In this document: one piece after another, positions 1 to 7,910 of the stretch | How the letters are laid out: each line of letters opens with the position of its first letter | Numbering within the stretch: the first letter of the stretch is position 1 | From: JBBSHS01 sp038232515 | GTDB taxonomy: Bacteria > Actinomycetota > Acidimicrobiia > Acidimicrobiales > JAUJNH01 | Direction of reading: 5' to 3' | DNA length: 28,597 nt | Assembly (NCBI GenBank): GCA_038232515.1 | Contig: JBBSHS010000029.1 | Coordinates: 1 to 28,597, forward strand | Notes under the pieces: generated by a model | The model's database searches: none | Told to the model about the DNA's origin: nothing | The model's input: the letters and a program-made list of their open reading frames with translations, nothing else | Translations under genes and position numbers: made by a program

Positions 1-387
1 ATCGCCCGACATCTCCACATGACCGGCGTCATCTTCGGCGCCACCGTCCTCGCCGCCGCCACCTCACTGCCTGAGCTGTCCACCGGCCTCACCTCCGTGC
101 GCATGGGCGACTACAAGCTGGCGGTGAGCGACATCTTCGGCGGCAACGCCTTCTTGCCCGTGCTCTTCCTCGTGGCCGTCGTGCTGTCCGGTCAAGCCGT
201 CCTGCCCGGCGCCCACGACACCGACATCTACCTCACCGGCCTCGGCGCCCTGCTCACCGCCGTCTACATCTGGGGCCTCATCACGCGCCCGCGACGACGA
301 GTCCTGCGCATGGGCCCCGATTCGCTGGCCGTCGTCGGCTTCTACGTCGTCGGCCTCGTCGGCCTCGGCGTCATCGCCGCCAAGTAG
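1..387 (+). CDS. Cation/Ca2+ antiporter, C-terminal part (5' end outside window)
   Basis: The frame is open from the first base and ends at TAG 385-387, so only the C-terminal part of the protein is present. It contains one alpha-repeat of the sodium/calcium exchanger family (GATVLAAATSLPELSTGL followed by the GGNAFLP stretch), then hydrophobic segments typical of the last membrane helices (VLFLVAVVLSG, LTGLGALLTAVYIWGL, LAVVGFYVVGLVGLGVIA). In the family the TSLPE acidic residue helps bind the transported cation. The usual GSNxxN signature is changed here to GGNAFLP. The family exchanges Na+ or H+ for Ca2+ across the cytoplasmic membrane; the ion cannot be told from this fragment. The ATG at 19 is internal, not the start. 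It converges on the desaturase gene. Confidence 0.8.
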   Translation: MARHLHMTGVIFGATVLAAATSLPELSTGLTSVRMGDYKLAVSDIFGGNAFLPVLFLVAVVLSGQAVLPGAHDTDIYLTGLGALLTAVYIWGLITRPRRRVLRMGPDSLAVVGFYVVGLVGLGVIAAK

Positions 388-494
388 GCGGCGTCGGGGA
401 TCACCTCAGGCCGGTCGCCATGTTGGGTAGGACATCCGAACCCGGTGACCACCCTGCCCCAGAGGTAACAGCGGGCATCGGGAGAATGGCGCGA

Positions 495-550
495 CCGGAC
501 GGGTCCGGCTCCCTGCTGACCCGAACCGGTCCCGGTCGATCGCTACCGGG
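495..550. terminator. Two short hairpins between convergent genes
   Basis: The 388-550 gap between the exchanger (+) and the desaturase (-) has two GC hairpins: CCGGA/TCCGG (495-499 with 504-508) and CCCGGT/ACCGGG (531-536 with 545-550). The second abuts the desaturase stop codon. Neither has a T-tract, which is common in high-GC actinobacteria. I see nothing else in the gap. Confidence 0.35.
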
Positions 551-1267
551 CTACGGCCCGCTGACGAGGGATGCCGAAGCCGTGCAGCCACAAGTTGGCG
601 AGCGCCTGGCATCCCGCCGGTCGTCGAGCTCGATCATCCCCAGCCCGGCCGTGAGGCGGAGAAGGGGCCAGACCGGGTCGAGGCGACCCGTGCGGGGGGC
701 GGCCGGATGGGCGTGGTGGGAGTTGTGGTAGCCGTGGCCCAGCAGGGGAATGGCCAGCCAGGCCAGGTCGTACCCCGGGACGCCAGGATGGGGCTTGCGC
801 CCGTGGAGGTGCCCGACGGTGTTGACCATCCCCATGACGCCCAGATAGCAGACGAGGTGCACCACCAGCATGGTCAGGACTGGAACCAGTCCGAACGTGA
901 CGAGGTAGAACGCCGGGACGAGAACGCGAAGGGCCCAGATACCGGGCCCCGGCGGCGGGTCCGCCGGCAACCGTCGCCGGGCCACGGCGAAGAGATATGG
1001 CGAGCCGACCAGGACCGTGACCGGTCGGCGCAATCGGGGGGAGTGGGGGTCGAGCGGCGTGTCGGCGTATCGGTGGTGCAGCCGGTGGACAGCGGCCCAG
1101 GACTCGGGCTCGGTCCACACGATGACCCGGAAGTAGATGTCAAGCAGCGATGCCAAGGTCGGGTGGACCCGAAAGGCACGGTGGGCGAGGCAACGATGGC
1201 AGTAGATCTCGGTGACCAAGGCGGTGAGGATGGCCGAGATGACACCGATGAGCACACCAACGGTCAC
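551..1267 (-). CDS. Fatty-acid (acyl-CoA) desaturase
   Basis: A membrane-bound di-iron desaturase that introduces a double bond into acyl chains, usually at delta-9. All three histidine boxes are visible: HRCLAH near the N-terminus, HRLHH in the middle and HNSHH near the C-terminus. Hydrophobic stretches lie between them (VGVLIGVISAILTALVTEI, VLVPAFYLVTFGLVPVLTMLVVHLV). I chose GTG 1265-1267 because the first membrane helix follows at once and a GAAGGG stretch lies about 15 nt upstream. The frame also stays open to an ATG at 1349-1351, but that would add a basic leader without an obvious ribosome site. The last ~15 residues are low-similarity (SPTCGCTASASLVSGP) and may reflect a shifted 3' end. 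At about 239 aa it is short for the family. It is divergent from cobO across 230 bp. Confidence 0.85.
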   Translation of the reverse strand: MTVGVLIGVISAILTALVTEIYCHRCLAHRAFRVHPTLASLLDIYFRVIVWTEPESWAAVHRLHHRYADTPLDPHSPRLRRPVTVLVGSPYLFAVARRRLPADPPPGPGIWALRVLVPAFYLVTFGLVPVLTMLVVHLVCYLGVMGMVNTVGHLHGRKPHPGVPGYDLAWLAIPLLGHGYHNSHHAHPAAPRTGRLDPVWPLLRLTAGLGMIELDDRRDARRSPTCGCTASASLVSGP

Positions 1268-1485
1268 GCTGCGAGCGTAGGGCCCTTCACCCTGGGATGC
1301 CAGCGAAGAAACCCGGTGTGCTGAAACCCGGATGAACCACCTCCATCGCAAACCCGAGTGACGATACGCGGCGGTGCGACTGGACCCTTCGGTCGAGATT
1401 TGCCCTAGCGCCGTCGCTGGTCCTGCCCGGCGCCTGCACGGACCGAGCCAGACGGCGTCCGCCTACCGCCTGACCATCTGGACAC

Positions 1486-1491
1486 TACGGT
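1486..1491 (+). promoter_or_regulatory. Possible -10 element, leaderless cobO transcript
   Basis: TACGGT lies 6 nt before the cobO ATG (1498), the spacing expected if transcription starts at the ATG itself. No ribosome-binding sequence precedes this ATG. I found no good -35, and no cobalamin-riboswitch signature (B12 box) in 1268-1497. Confidence 0.3.
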
Positions 1492-1497
1492 TCGGCC

Positions 1498-2022
1498 ATG
1501 AGCCGCTCTGACTCCGTCGTCGTGGTCAACACCGGTCACGGCAAGGGCAAGTCGTCGGCCGCCTTCGGGGTCATGGGCCGGGGCTGGGCCCGGGGATGGC
1601 GGGTCGGTGTGGTCCAGTTCGTGAAGAGCGGAAAGTGGAAGACGGGCGAGCGCAAGCTGGCCGACCATCTGGGCATCGAATGGCACACGCTGGGCGACGG
1701 GTTCACCTGGGAGTCCACCGACCTCGACGAGACGGCCGCCAAGGGCCGCCACGCCTGGGCGGTGGCGACGGAGAAGCTGGCCTCGGGAGACTACGACCTG
1801 CTCATCCTGGACGAGCTGACCTACGCCGTGAAGTACGGGTGGGTGCCGGTGGAGGAGGTCGTGGACGGGATCACCGGCCGTGCACCGAAGACCAACGTCG
1901 TCGTCACCGGCCGGGACGCCCCCGCCGAACTGGTGGAGGCAGCCGACACGGTCACCGAGATGCGCAAGGTCAAGCACGCCTACGACCGGGGTGTCAAGGC
2001 CAAGAAGGGCATCGAGTACTGA
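1498..2022 (+). CDS. cobO: Cob(I)alamin/cobyrinate adenosyltransferase CobO (BtuR/CobA type)
   Basis: Transfers the 5'-deoxyadenosyl group of ATP to the Co(I) atom of corrinoids, in the cytoplasm. The N-terminus carries the P-loop variant of this family, NTGHGKGKSSAAFG (residues ~11-24). It is followed by the conserved VVQFVKSGKWKTGE segment, the DLLILDELTYAVKYGW block (Walker-B-like LDE) and VVTGRDAP. The 174-residue length is usual for CobO. It opens the cobalamin block but is separated from cobI by 116 bp, so it may have its own promoter. The C-terminus ends in GVKAKKGIEY, a typical CobO tail. Confidence 0.96.
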   Translation: MSRSDSVVVVNTGHGKGKSSAAFGVMGRGWARGWRVGVVQFVKSGKWKTGERKLADHLGIEWHTLGDGFTWESTDLDETAAKGRHAWAVATEKLASGDYDLLILDELTYAVKYGWVPVEEVVDGITGRAPKTNVVVTGRDAPAELVEAADTVTEMRKVKHAYDRGVKAKKGIEY

Positions 2023-2123
2023 TCCCGGCGGTGGCGGGCACGATGTCCGGCCGACCACCTCGAATGTTCGTCCCCACCACGACCAGAGCGGGCCGCCCCC
2101 CGCTACCACGGGGTCGGTGCTGC

Positions 2124-2129
2124 TAGCTT
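2124..2129 (+). promoter_or_regulatory. Possible -10 element for cobI
   Basis: TAGCTT lies 9 nt before the GTG at 2139, which has no Shine-Dalgarno sequence. That arrangement would suit a leaderless message, common in actinobacteria. No convincing -35 is visible, and no riboswitch-like fold was recognised in 2023-2138. Confidence 0.3.
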
Positions 2130-2138
2130 CGGGCCGCT

Positions 2139-2924
2139 GTGGAGCAAGAGCGCACCGCGCCGGTAGCCTCGCCGGTGGCCGTGCTGGTGGGCGTGGGGAT
2201 GGGCCCGGGCGATCCGGGAATGGTCACGCTCGCCGCCGTCGAAGCTCTGCGGGTGGCCGACCGGGTGGTGGCTCCCAGCTCCGCCCTCGACGCGGTGGGC
2301 CGGGCCGAGTCGGTGGTCCGCCAGGTGGCTCCCGACGTCCGGGTGGAGCGGTTGGTGTTCTCCATGCAGGGGGTGCAGGACCGGACGGAGTCCCAGCGAC
2401 AGGCCGCGTCCGGTCTGCTGCCGGCCCTCGACGCCGGCCTGAGGGTCGCCTTCGTCACCCTCGGCGACCCCAACATCTACTCGACCTTCAGCTCCCTGGC
2501 CGCCGAGGTGCGGCTGCTGCGGCCCAGCCTGGCCGTCGAGACCGTCCCCGGGATCATGGCCTTTCAGGCCCTGGCCGCGGCCACCGCCACCGTGCTGCTC
2601 GACGGAACCGAGGCCCTGGCCCTCGTCACCGCCCTGGACGGGCCCGACGGCGTCACCGCCGCATTGTCCGACCCGGCCCAAGCTGTCATCGTCTACAAGG
2701 GCGGCCGCCACCTACCGGCCATCGCCGAGCGGCTGGCCGAGGCGGGCCGGCTCGACGGGGCGGTGATGGGCGAGCTGCTGGGCCTACCCGGCCAGCGGGT
2801 GGCGCCCGTGGCCGACGTGGCCGACCAACCGGCCAGCTATCTGGCCACCGTCATCGTGCCCCCTTTGGCCCGGGCCGAGGAGCGGCTGCCGCCGCCGGCC
2901 ACCTGGCCGGGGAACGCCCGGTGA
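2139..2924 (+). CDS. cobI: Precorrin-2 / cobalt-factor II C20-methyltransferase
   Basis: Uses S-adenosylmethionine to methylate C-20 of the tetrapyrrole ring. It is a tetrapyrrole-methylase fold protein of 261 aa, the usual length. Visible motifs are the N-terminal GVGMGPGDPGMVTLAAVEAL loop, the central TLGDPNIYSTF (SAM pocket) and VPGIMAFQALAA, then VIVYKGGRHLP. Translation starts at GTG 2139. Its TGA (2922-2924) overlaps the GTG of cobM in a GTGA. The residues after ERLPPPATWPGNAR are a short proline-rich tail. Being first in the overlapped chain suggests expression of the whole chain depends on this start. CobI versus CbiL (cobalt-free or cobalt-loaded substrate) cannot be told from sequence; the CbiD/CbiX neighbours favour the cobalt form. 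Confidence 0.93.
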   Translation: MEQERTAPVASPVAVLVGVGMGPGDPGMVTLAAVEALRVADRVVAPSSALDAVGRAESVVRQVAPDVRVERLVFSMQGVQDRTESQRQAASGLLPALDAGLRVAFVTLGDPNIYSTFSSLAAEVRLLRPSLAVETVPGIMAFQALAAATATVLLDGTEALALVTALDGPDGVTAALSDPAQAVIVYKGGRHLPAIAERLAEAGRLDGAVMGELLGLPGQRVAPVADVADQPASYLATVIVPPLARAEERLPPPATWPGNAR

Positions 2925-3724
2925 TTTCCTTCGTCGGCGCCGGGCCCGGAGCACCCGATCTCATCACTCTGAGAGGAGCGGACCGGCTGGCCGGGGCGGA
3001 TGTCGTCGTATGGGCCAGCTCGCTGGTGCCGGCGGCCGTCCTCGACCACTGCGGGCCCGAAGTCGAGGTCCACGACTCCTCGGCCATGACCCTGGAAGAC
3101 GTGCTCGACGTCTACGCCGGCCGCCCGGACCAGACCAGCATCGTGCGCCTCCATTCCGGCGACCCGTCGATCTACGGCGCCATCCAGGAGCAGATCGAGT
3201 GGTGCGAGAGCGAGGGGCGTCCGTGGGAGATCGTGCCGGGCGTTTCGTCGGTGGCGGCGGCGGCCGCCGCCCTCGGTCGCGAGCTGACGATGCCGACCAT
3301 TTCCCAGAGCGTGGTGGTCACCAGGCTGGCCGGGCGGACCAAGGGGTCGATGCCCGAAGGAGAGTGCGTGGCCGGGTACGCCCGGGTCGGGGGGACCCTC
3401 GCTGTCCTGCTGTCGGCCACCCGGCCCGAGGAGCTGCAAGCCGAGCTGCTGGCCACCGGGAGCCGCTATGACGAGTCGACGCCGGCGGCCATCGTGATCC
3501 GGGCCACGTGGCCCGACCAGCGCGTGGTGCGCACGACGGTCGGCCACCTGACCGAGGACCTCGTGGCCACCAGCGCCACCCTGACGGTGCTTGTGCTGGT
3601 GGGGCCGGCCCTCGCCGGCCCGGCTCACCGGAGCCATCTGTACTCGCCCACTTTCACCCATACGTACCGACTGCGCTCGTCGCCCGGGTCCACCGAGGGC
3701 CGTCCCTCCAGGGCGGTGAGGTGA
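2921..3724 (+). CDS. cobM: Precorrin-4 / cobalt-precorrin-4 C11-methyltransferase
   Basis: SAM-dependent methylation of C-11 in the corrin pathway. Tetrapyrrole-methylase fold: N-terminal SFVGAGPGAPDLITLRGADRL, the CobM-characteristic VVWASSLVP, HSGDPSIYGAIQEQ in the middle, and VPGVSSVAAAAAALG. The start is GTG 2921, four bases inside the end of cobI (GTGA). The result is 267 aa, normal for CobM/CbiF. The frame is also open far upstream, but that portion is only a shadow of cobO/cobI. The TGA overlaps the proposed cbiD start in a second GTGA at 3721-3724, so translational coupling is likely. The last ~45 residues (from PAHRSHLYS) are polar and less typical. Confidence 0.93.
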   Translation: MISFVGAGPGAPDLITLRGADRLAGADVVVWASSLVPAAVLDHCGPEVEVHDSSAMTLEDVLDVYAGRPDQTSIVRLHSGDPSIYGAIQEQIEWCESEGRPWEIVPGVSSVAAAAAALGRELTMPTISQSVVVTRLAGRTKGSMPEGECVAGYARVGGTLAVLLSATRPEELQAELLATGSRYDESTPAAIVIRATWPDQRVVRTTVGHLTEDLVATSATLTVLVLVGPALAGPAHRSHLYSPTFTHTYRLRSSPGSTEGRPSRAVR

Positions 3725-4827
3725 GCCCCGTGCCGACCGTCGAACCGCCCCTCTCCCCGGACGTGGCCGCCGTCACCAAGGGACTGCGCACCGGGTGGAC
3801 CACGGGCACGTGCGCCTCGGCCGCGGCCAAGGCCGCCGCCATCGGCCTGGTCACCGGCCGGCGGCCGTCACGGGTGGACGTGAGTCTCCCGGGTGGCCGA
3901 CGGGTCGGCTTCGGTGTCGAGGCCGGGACGCTCGGCGTGAGCCACCAGGCCGTGGTGGTGAAGGACGCCGGCGACGACCCCGATTGCACTGATGGGGCCC
4001 GTGTCACCGCACTGGCCGGGGCCGCCCCCGGTGACGCCACGGTGTTGGTGGCGGGCGACGGCGTGGGCACCGTCACCAAGCCGGGACTCGGCCTGGCGGT
4101 CGGCGCTCCGGCCATCAACCCGGTCCCCCGCCGCATGATCCTGGCCGCCCTGGCCGAGGTGTCGTCGCGTCCGCTGCTGGTCACCTTCAGTGTCCCCGGC
4201 GGCCAGGCGATGGCCGACAGGACCACCAACGCCCGGCTCGGCATCACCGGTGGCATCTCGATCCTCGGCACCACCGGCATCGTCCGCCCCTTCTCCACCG
4301 CCTCCTACCGGGCGTCGGTGGTGCAACAGGTCGACGTGGCCGCGGCCCAGGGTGAGCGCACCATCGTGCTGGCCACCGGCTCGCGCTCCGAGGCCGCCGC
4401 CGCCCGCCTGCTGCCCCATCTCGATCCTGTCTGCATCGTGGAGGTGGGCGACTTCACCGGCATCGCCCTGCGTCGCGCCGTGGCCGCAGGCATGACCCAC
4501 GCCGTGTTCGTGGGCATGGCCGGCAAGATCACCAAGCTGGCCGCCGGGGTGATGATGACCCACTTCCACCGGTCCGAGGTCGACACCCACCTCCTGGCCG
4601 AGGTGGCCGCCGAGGCCGGTGCCCCGGCCGCCCTGGTTGACGCAGCCACGGCGACAGCCACGGCCCGCCACTTCGCCGAGGCGTGCGTGGCAGCCGGAAC
4701 AGTCGAGCCGCTCAGGCGGTTGTGCCGTCGGGCCCGATCGGCCTGCGAGGCCCACACCGGCGAGGCCCTCACCGTCGAGGTGGTAATGGTGGACTTCGAG
4801 GGCGAGTGCGTGCTGGCCCGTGGCTGA
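3721..4827 (+). CDS. cbiD: Cobalt-precorrin-5B C1-methyltransferase CbiD
   Basis: Methylates C-1 of cobalt-precorrin-5B; a marker of the anaerobic, early-cobalt route, unrelated in fold to the other methylases. Diagnostic stretches are LRTGWTTGTCASAAAKAAA near the N-terminus, DAGDDPDCTDGA, GDGVGTVTKPGL, AINPVPRRMI, NARLGITGGISILGTTGIV, and FVGMAGKITKLAAGVMMTHFHRSEVD toward the end. GTG 3721 gives 368 aa and a 4-bp overlap with cobM. A second GTG at 3730 with GAGGTG about 8 nt upstream is an equally possible start. The stop overlaps cobL by 8 bp (4820-4827). Confidence 0.95.
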   Translation: MSPVPTVEPPLSPDVAAVTKGLRTGWTTGTCASAAAKAAAIGLVTGRRPSRVDVSLPGGRRVGFGVEAGTLGVSHQAVVVKDAGDDPDCTDGARVTALAGAAPGDATVLVAGDGVGTVTKPGLGLAVGAPAINPVPRRMILAALAEVSSRPLLVTFSVPGGQAMADRTTNARLGITGGISILGTTGIVRPFSTASYRASVVQQVDVAAAQGERTIVLATGSRSEAAAARLLPHLDPVCIVEVGDFTGIALRRAVAAGMTHAVFVGMAGKITKLAAGVMMTHFHRSEVDTHLLAEVAAEAGAPAALVDAATATATARHFAEACVAAGTVEPLRRLCRRARSACEAHTGEALTVEVVMVDFEGECVLARG

Positions 4828-5983
4828 GCGCATCGTCGTCGTCGGCCTGCTGGGCGACCGCCCGGGCGTCGCCCTCCCGACCGCCGATCTGGTGGTCGGA
4901 GGTCGGCGCCTGCTGGAGGCGGCGGCGCCGCCGGGAGTGCGCACCGTCGCCGTCGAGGCCGACGTCCCCATGGTCCTGGACGAGATCGCCGCCGACCCGG
5001 GCGTCGTCGTCGTCCTCGCCTCCGGTGACCCAGGGTTCTTCGGCATCTGCCGCCACCTGGCTGCCCGCTTCGGTCCCGACCGTCTGGAGGTCCATCCGGC
5101 ACCGACGTCGGTGGCCCTGGCCTTCGCCCGCCTCGGCCTGCCGTGGGACGACGCCGTGGTGGTCAGCGGGCACGGCCGTGCGCTGGCGGAGGCGGCCGCC
5201 GTGGCCGCCCGTGCCCCCAAGGTGGCCGTGCTGGTCTCGCCCACCGTGCCGCCCGAGTCGCTGGGCCAGGAGCTGCTGGTCCGAGGCGCACCCCACGCCT
5301 TCGTGGCCGTCTGCAGCCTGCTCGGACTGCCGGGTGAGTCGGTGACCCGTACCGATCTGGCCGGCCTGGCCGCCGGCACCTTCGACCCACTGTCGGTGGT
5401 CGTGCTCCTCCTGGTCGAGCCCACCGCCGGGCCACGGTCGCTGGCCTGGGGCATCACCGAGCACGACTACGACCACCGGGCCGGGATGGTGACAAAGGCC
5501 GAAGCACGGGCGGTGGCTCTGGGCAAGCTCGACCTCCCGGCCACCGGCGTGATGTGGGACGTCGGGGCCGGGAGCGGGAGCGTGGCCATCGAGTGCGCCC
5601 GCCTGGCGCCGGGCCTCCTGGTCTTCGCCGTGGAACGCAGGACCGACGACTGCGCCCACATCACCGCCAACGCCGAGAGGCACGGCGCCCGATTGCGGGT
5701 GACCCAGGGCGACGCACCTGCCGTGCTCGCCCAACTGCCCGCCCCGGACCGGGTTTTCGTGGGCGGCGGCGGGCTGGGCGTGCTCGACGCCGTGCTGGCC
5801 CGGCTCCGGCCCGGGGGGCGGGTGGTGGCCAGCTTCGCGGCGCTGGACCGGGCCGCGGCCGCCGTCGACCGCCTCGGATCGCTCGTGCAGGTCGGCGTGT
5901 CGCGCGGACGACGCCTGCCCGACGGCGGCGTGCGCCTCGAGGCTGAGAACCCCGTCTTCATCGTGTGGGGGCCCACGTCATGA
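4820..5983 (+). CDS. cobL: Precorrin-6B methylase, CbiE-CbiT fusion (CobL)
   Basis: A bifunctional enzyme that methylates C-5 and C-15 and decarboxylates the C-12 acetate side chain. The N-terminal half (~1-200) is the CbiE tetrapyrrole methylase with VVVLASGDPGFFGICRHLA and the AFARLGLPWDDAVVVSGHGR block. The C-terminal half (~205-387) is CbiT, a Rossmann methyltransferase with TKAEARAVALGKLDL, the SAM motif WDVGAGSGSVAIECA, and VFVGGGG. It starts at GTG 4820 inside cbiD and ends in an ATGA overlap with the next gene. Its 387 aa fit the fused CobL rather than split CbiE/CbiT. Confidence 0.94.
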   Translation: MAERIVVVGLLGDRPGVALPTADLVVGGRRLLEAAAPPGVRTVAVEADVPMVLDEIAADPGVVVVLASGDPGFFGICRHLAARFGPDRLEVHPAPTSVALAFARLGLPWDDAVVVSGHGRALAEAAAVAARAPKVAVLVSPTVPPESLGQELLVRGAPHAFVAVCSLLGLPGESVTRTDLAGLAAGTFDPLSVVVLLLVEPTAGPRSLAWGITEHDYDHRAGMVTKAEARAVALGKLDLPATGVMWDVGAGSGSVAIECARLAPGLLVFAVERRTDDCAHITANAERHGARLRVTQGDAPAVLAQLPAPDRVFVGGGGLGVLDAVLARLRPGGRVVASFAALDRAAAAVDRLGSLVQVGVSRGRRLPDGGVRLEAENPVFIVWGPTS

Positions 5984-7713
5984 CCGGGCCCGAAGGGCGG
6001 CCTACGCACGTTCGCGCAGAACGGCCAACTTCGCTCCCCAGGGTGTTGGCCGTCTCGGTCACGGAGGCGGGACGGGCCATGGCCCGGCGGCTCCCGTTCG
6101 AGCACATCCACGGCGACGCCGGGGCCACCATCCGGTCACGGTGGGCCGATGTCGACGGCTTCGTGCTGCTCGTGGCCACCGGTGCCGCCGTGCGCATCGT
6201 GGCCCCTCTCCTAGCCGACAAGCGGCTCGATCCGGCCGTGGTCTGCGTGGACGAAGCGGGTCGGTTCGCGGTGGCGCTGTGCGGTGGCCACGCCGGCGGC
6301 GGCAACGATCTGGCCCGCCGGGTGGCCGCCCTCCTCGATGCCCAGCCCGTCGTCACGACCGCCTCCGACTCCGCCGGCCGGGCCGGCCTCGATATGCTGC
6401 CCGGTTTCGTGGCCTGCGGTGACGTCGCCGCCGTGTCCGCCGCCCTGCTCGACGGCTTCCCCATCGCCGTCGACAACGCCCGGAACTGGCCCCTCCCGCC
6501 GGTCCTGGCCGACGCCCGCAGCCGGACTGCCGCCCCGGCTGACGTTGGGCCTGCGGTGGTCGTGACCGACGGCATCGTCGAGCCCAGGACCGGACAGCTG
6601 GTGCTGCGACCGCCCTCGCTCGTCGTCGGAGTGGGATGCTCCCTGGGCGCGCCCCCGGGCGAGCTGGCCGCCCTCATGGGCATGGCCCTGGCCGACGCCG
6701 GGCTGAGCGCCGACTCGGTGGCCGAGGTGGCCACCATCGACCGACGCCGCCACGAACCCGCCCTCCTGGCGTTGGCCCTACCCCTGCGCACCTTCCCCGC
6801 CCAACAACTGGCCGCCGTGGGCGTGCCCAATCCGAGTGCCGTGGTCGCCGCCGCGGTGGGAACGGCCAGCGTCGCCGAGGCGGCCGCCCTGCTGGCCGCC
6901 GGGACCGGGGCCGAGCTGGTGGTGGCCAAAAGGGCCAGCGCCACCGCCACGGTGGCCGTGGCCCGCCGACGAGGGCCGAGGGGCCGGCTGTCCGTCGTGG
7001 GCCTCGGCCCCGGTTCGCCCCGGCACCGCACGCCGGCGGCCGACCAGGCCGTGCGCAGCGCCGATCTGGTCATCGGCTACGGGCCCTACGTCGAACAGTG
7101 CGCCGACCTTCTCGGTCCTCACCACGAGGTGGTGCGCTCCCCTATCGGCCAGGAGGTGGTGCGGGCCAGGCAGGCGCTGGTCGAGGCGGCATTGGGCCGG
7201 GCCGTGGCCCTGGTGTGCTCGGGGGACGCCGGCGTCTACGCCATGGCTGCCGTCACCCTCGAACTGGCGCCCGTCGTGGCTCCCGACGTCGACATCAACG
7301 TGGTGCCGGGGGTGACGGCGGCGCTGGCCGCGGCATCGCTCCTCGGGGCCCCGCTCGGCCACGACCACGCCAGCATCTCCCTGTCGGACCTGCTCACCCC
7401 GTGGGACGCCATCGAGAAGCGCCTTCAGGCCGCGGCCCAGGCCGACCTCGTGGTGAGCCTCTACAACCCCCGCAGTCGGGGCCGTCCCTGGCAGCTCGAA
7501 GCCGCCGTCGCCATCCTGGCCCGGCACCGCCCGTCCACCACCCCGGTGGGAGTGGTCACCGACGCCGGTCGACCGGGCCAGACCGTCACCGTCTCGACCA
7601 TCGGTGCGCTGCAACCGGATGAGGTGGGCATGACCACCGTCGTCATCGTCGGCTCCTCGACGAGCATCCTCCCGGGCGGCCGGATGGTGACCCCGCGGGG
7701 CTACAAAGGATGA
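5980..7713 (+). CDS. cbiGH: CbiG-CbiH fusion: cobalt-precorrin-5A hydrolase / cobalt-precorrin-3 C17-methyltransferase
   Basis: Two pathway steps in one 577-aa chain. Residues ~15-330 are CbiG, which opens the delta-lactone and releases acetaldehyde after ring contraction: VLLVATGAAVRIVAPLLADK, CGGHAGGGNDLARRVA, then VVGVGCSLGAPPGELAALM and AEVATIDRRRHEP. Residues ~337-577 are the CbiH/CobJ ring-contracting C17-methylase: LSVVGLGPGSPRHRTP, VIGYGPYVEQC, VCSGDAGVYAMA, VVPGVTAALAAASLLGAPLGHD, and SLYNPRSRGRPWQLE. The start ATG 5980 overlaps the cobL stop (ATGA); an in-frame GTG at 5965 lies further inside cobL. Fusion of these steps would keep the unstable intermediates together, which is inference. 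The stop overlaps the ferredoxin ATG. Confidence 0.94.
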   Translation: MTGPEGRPTHVRAERPTSLPRVLAVSVTEAGRAMARRLPFEHIHGDAGATIRSRWADVDGFVLLVATGAAVRIVAPLLADKRLDPAVVCVDEAGRFAVALCGGHAGGGNDLARRVAALLDAQPVVTTASDSAGRAGLDMLPGFVACGDVAAVSAALLDGFPIAVDNARNWPLPPVLADARSRTAAPADVGPAVVVTDGIVEPRTGQLVLRPPSLVVGVGCSLGAPPGELAALMGMALADAGLSADSVAEVATIDRRRHEPALLALALPLRTFPAQQLAAVGVPNPSAVVAAAVGTASVAEAAALLAAGTGAELVVAKRASATATVAVARRRGPRGRLSVVGLGPGSPRHRTPAADQAVRSADLVIGYGPYVEQCADLLGPHHEVVRSPIGQEVVRARQALVEAALGRAVALVCSGDAGVYAMAAVTLELAPVVAPDVDINVVPGVTAALAAASLLGAPLGHDHASISLSDLLTPWDAIEKRLQAAAQADLVVSLYNPRSRGRPWQLEAAVAILARHRPSTTPVGVVTDAGRPGQTVTVSTIGALQPDEVGMTTVVIVGSSTSILPGGRMVTPRGYKG

Positions 7714-7910
7714 GAGTGGGCACGACGACGGTCGTCATCGACGCCCGCTGCACGGCGTGCGGGCTGTGCCTGGCCACCTGTCCCGAACGGGCCCTGAGGC
7801 CGGCCCCCAAGCGGCCGCTGGTCCTGGACGACCGGTGCAACGGCTGCGGTGCCTGCCTCGAGGTGTGCCCGGTCGACGCCATCACCGAAGTGTCCAGGGC
7901 CATCCGTTGA
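7710..7910 (+). CDS. 2x[4Fe-4S] ferredoxin within the cobalamin operon
   Basis: A 66-aa protein with two classical cluster motifs, CTACGLCLATCP (from residue ~14) and CNGCGACLEVCP (from ~43), each C-x2-C-x2-C-x3-C-P. It should carry two low-potential [4Fe-4S] clusters and act as a cytoplasmic electron carrier. It is coupled on both sides: ATGA with cbiGH (7710-7713) and TTGA with cbiC (7907-7910). Position implies a corrinoid-related role, for example delivering electrons to reduce cobalt before adenosylation or to a ring reductase. That is inference, as nothing in the protein names the partner. Confidence 0.9.
   Translation: MRVGTTTVVIDARCTACGLCLATCPERALRPAPKRPLVLDDRCNGCGACLEVCPVDAITEVSRAIR

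Noticed and set aside
388..550. Possible cobalamin riboswitch near the start of the window
   Set aside because: It lies between convergent genes, far from the cobalamin start codons, and lacks B12-box-like sequence; it contains only simple hairpins.
3868..5457. Minus-strand ORF of 529 codons over cbiD and cobL
   Set aside because: Shadow of two clearly recognised cobalamin genes.
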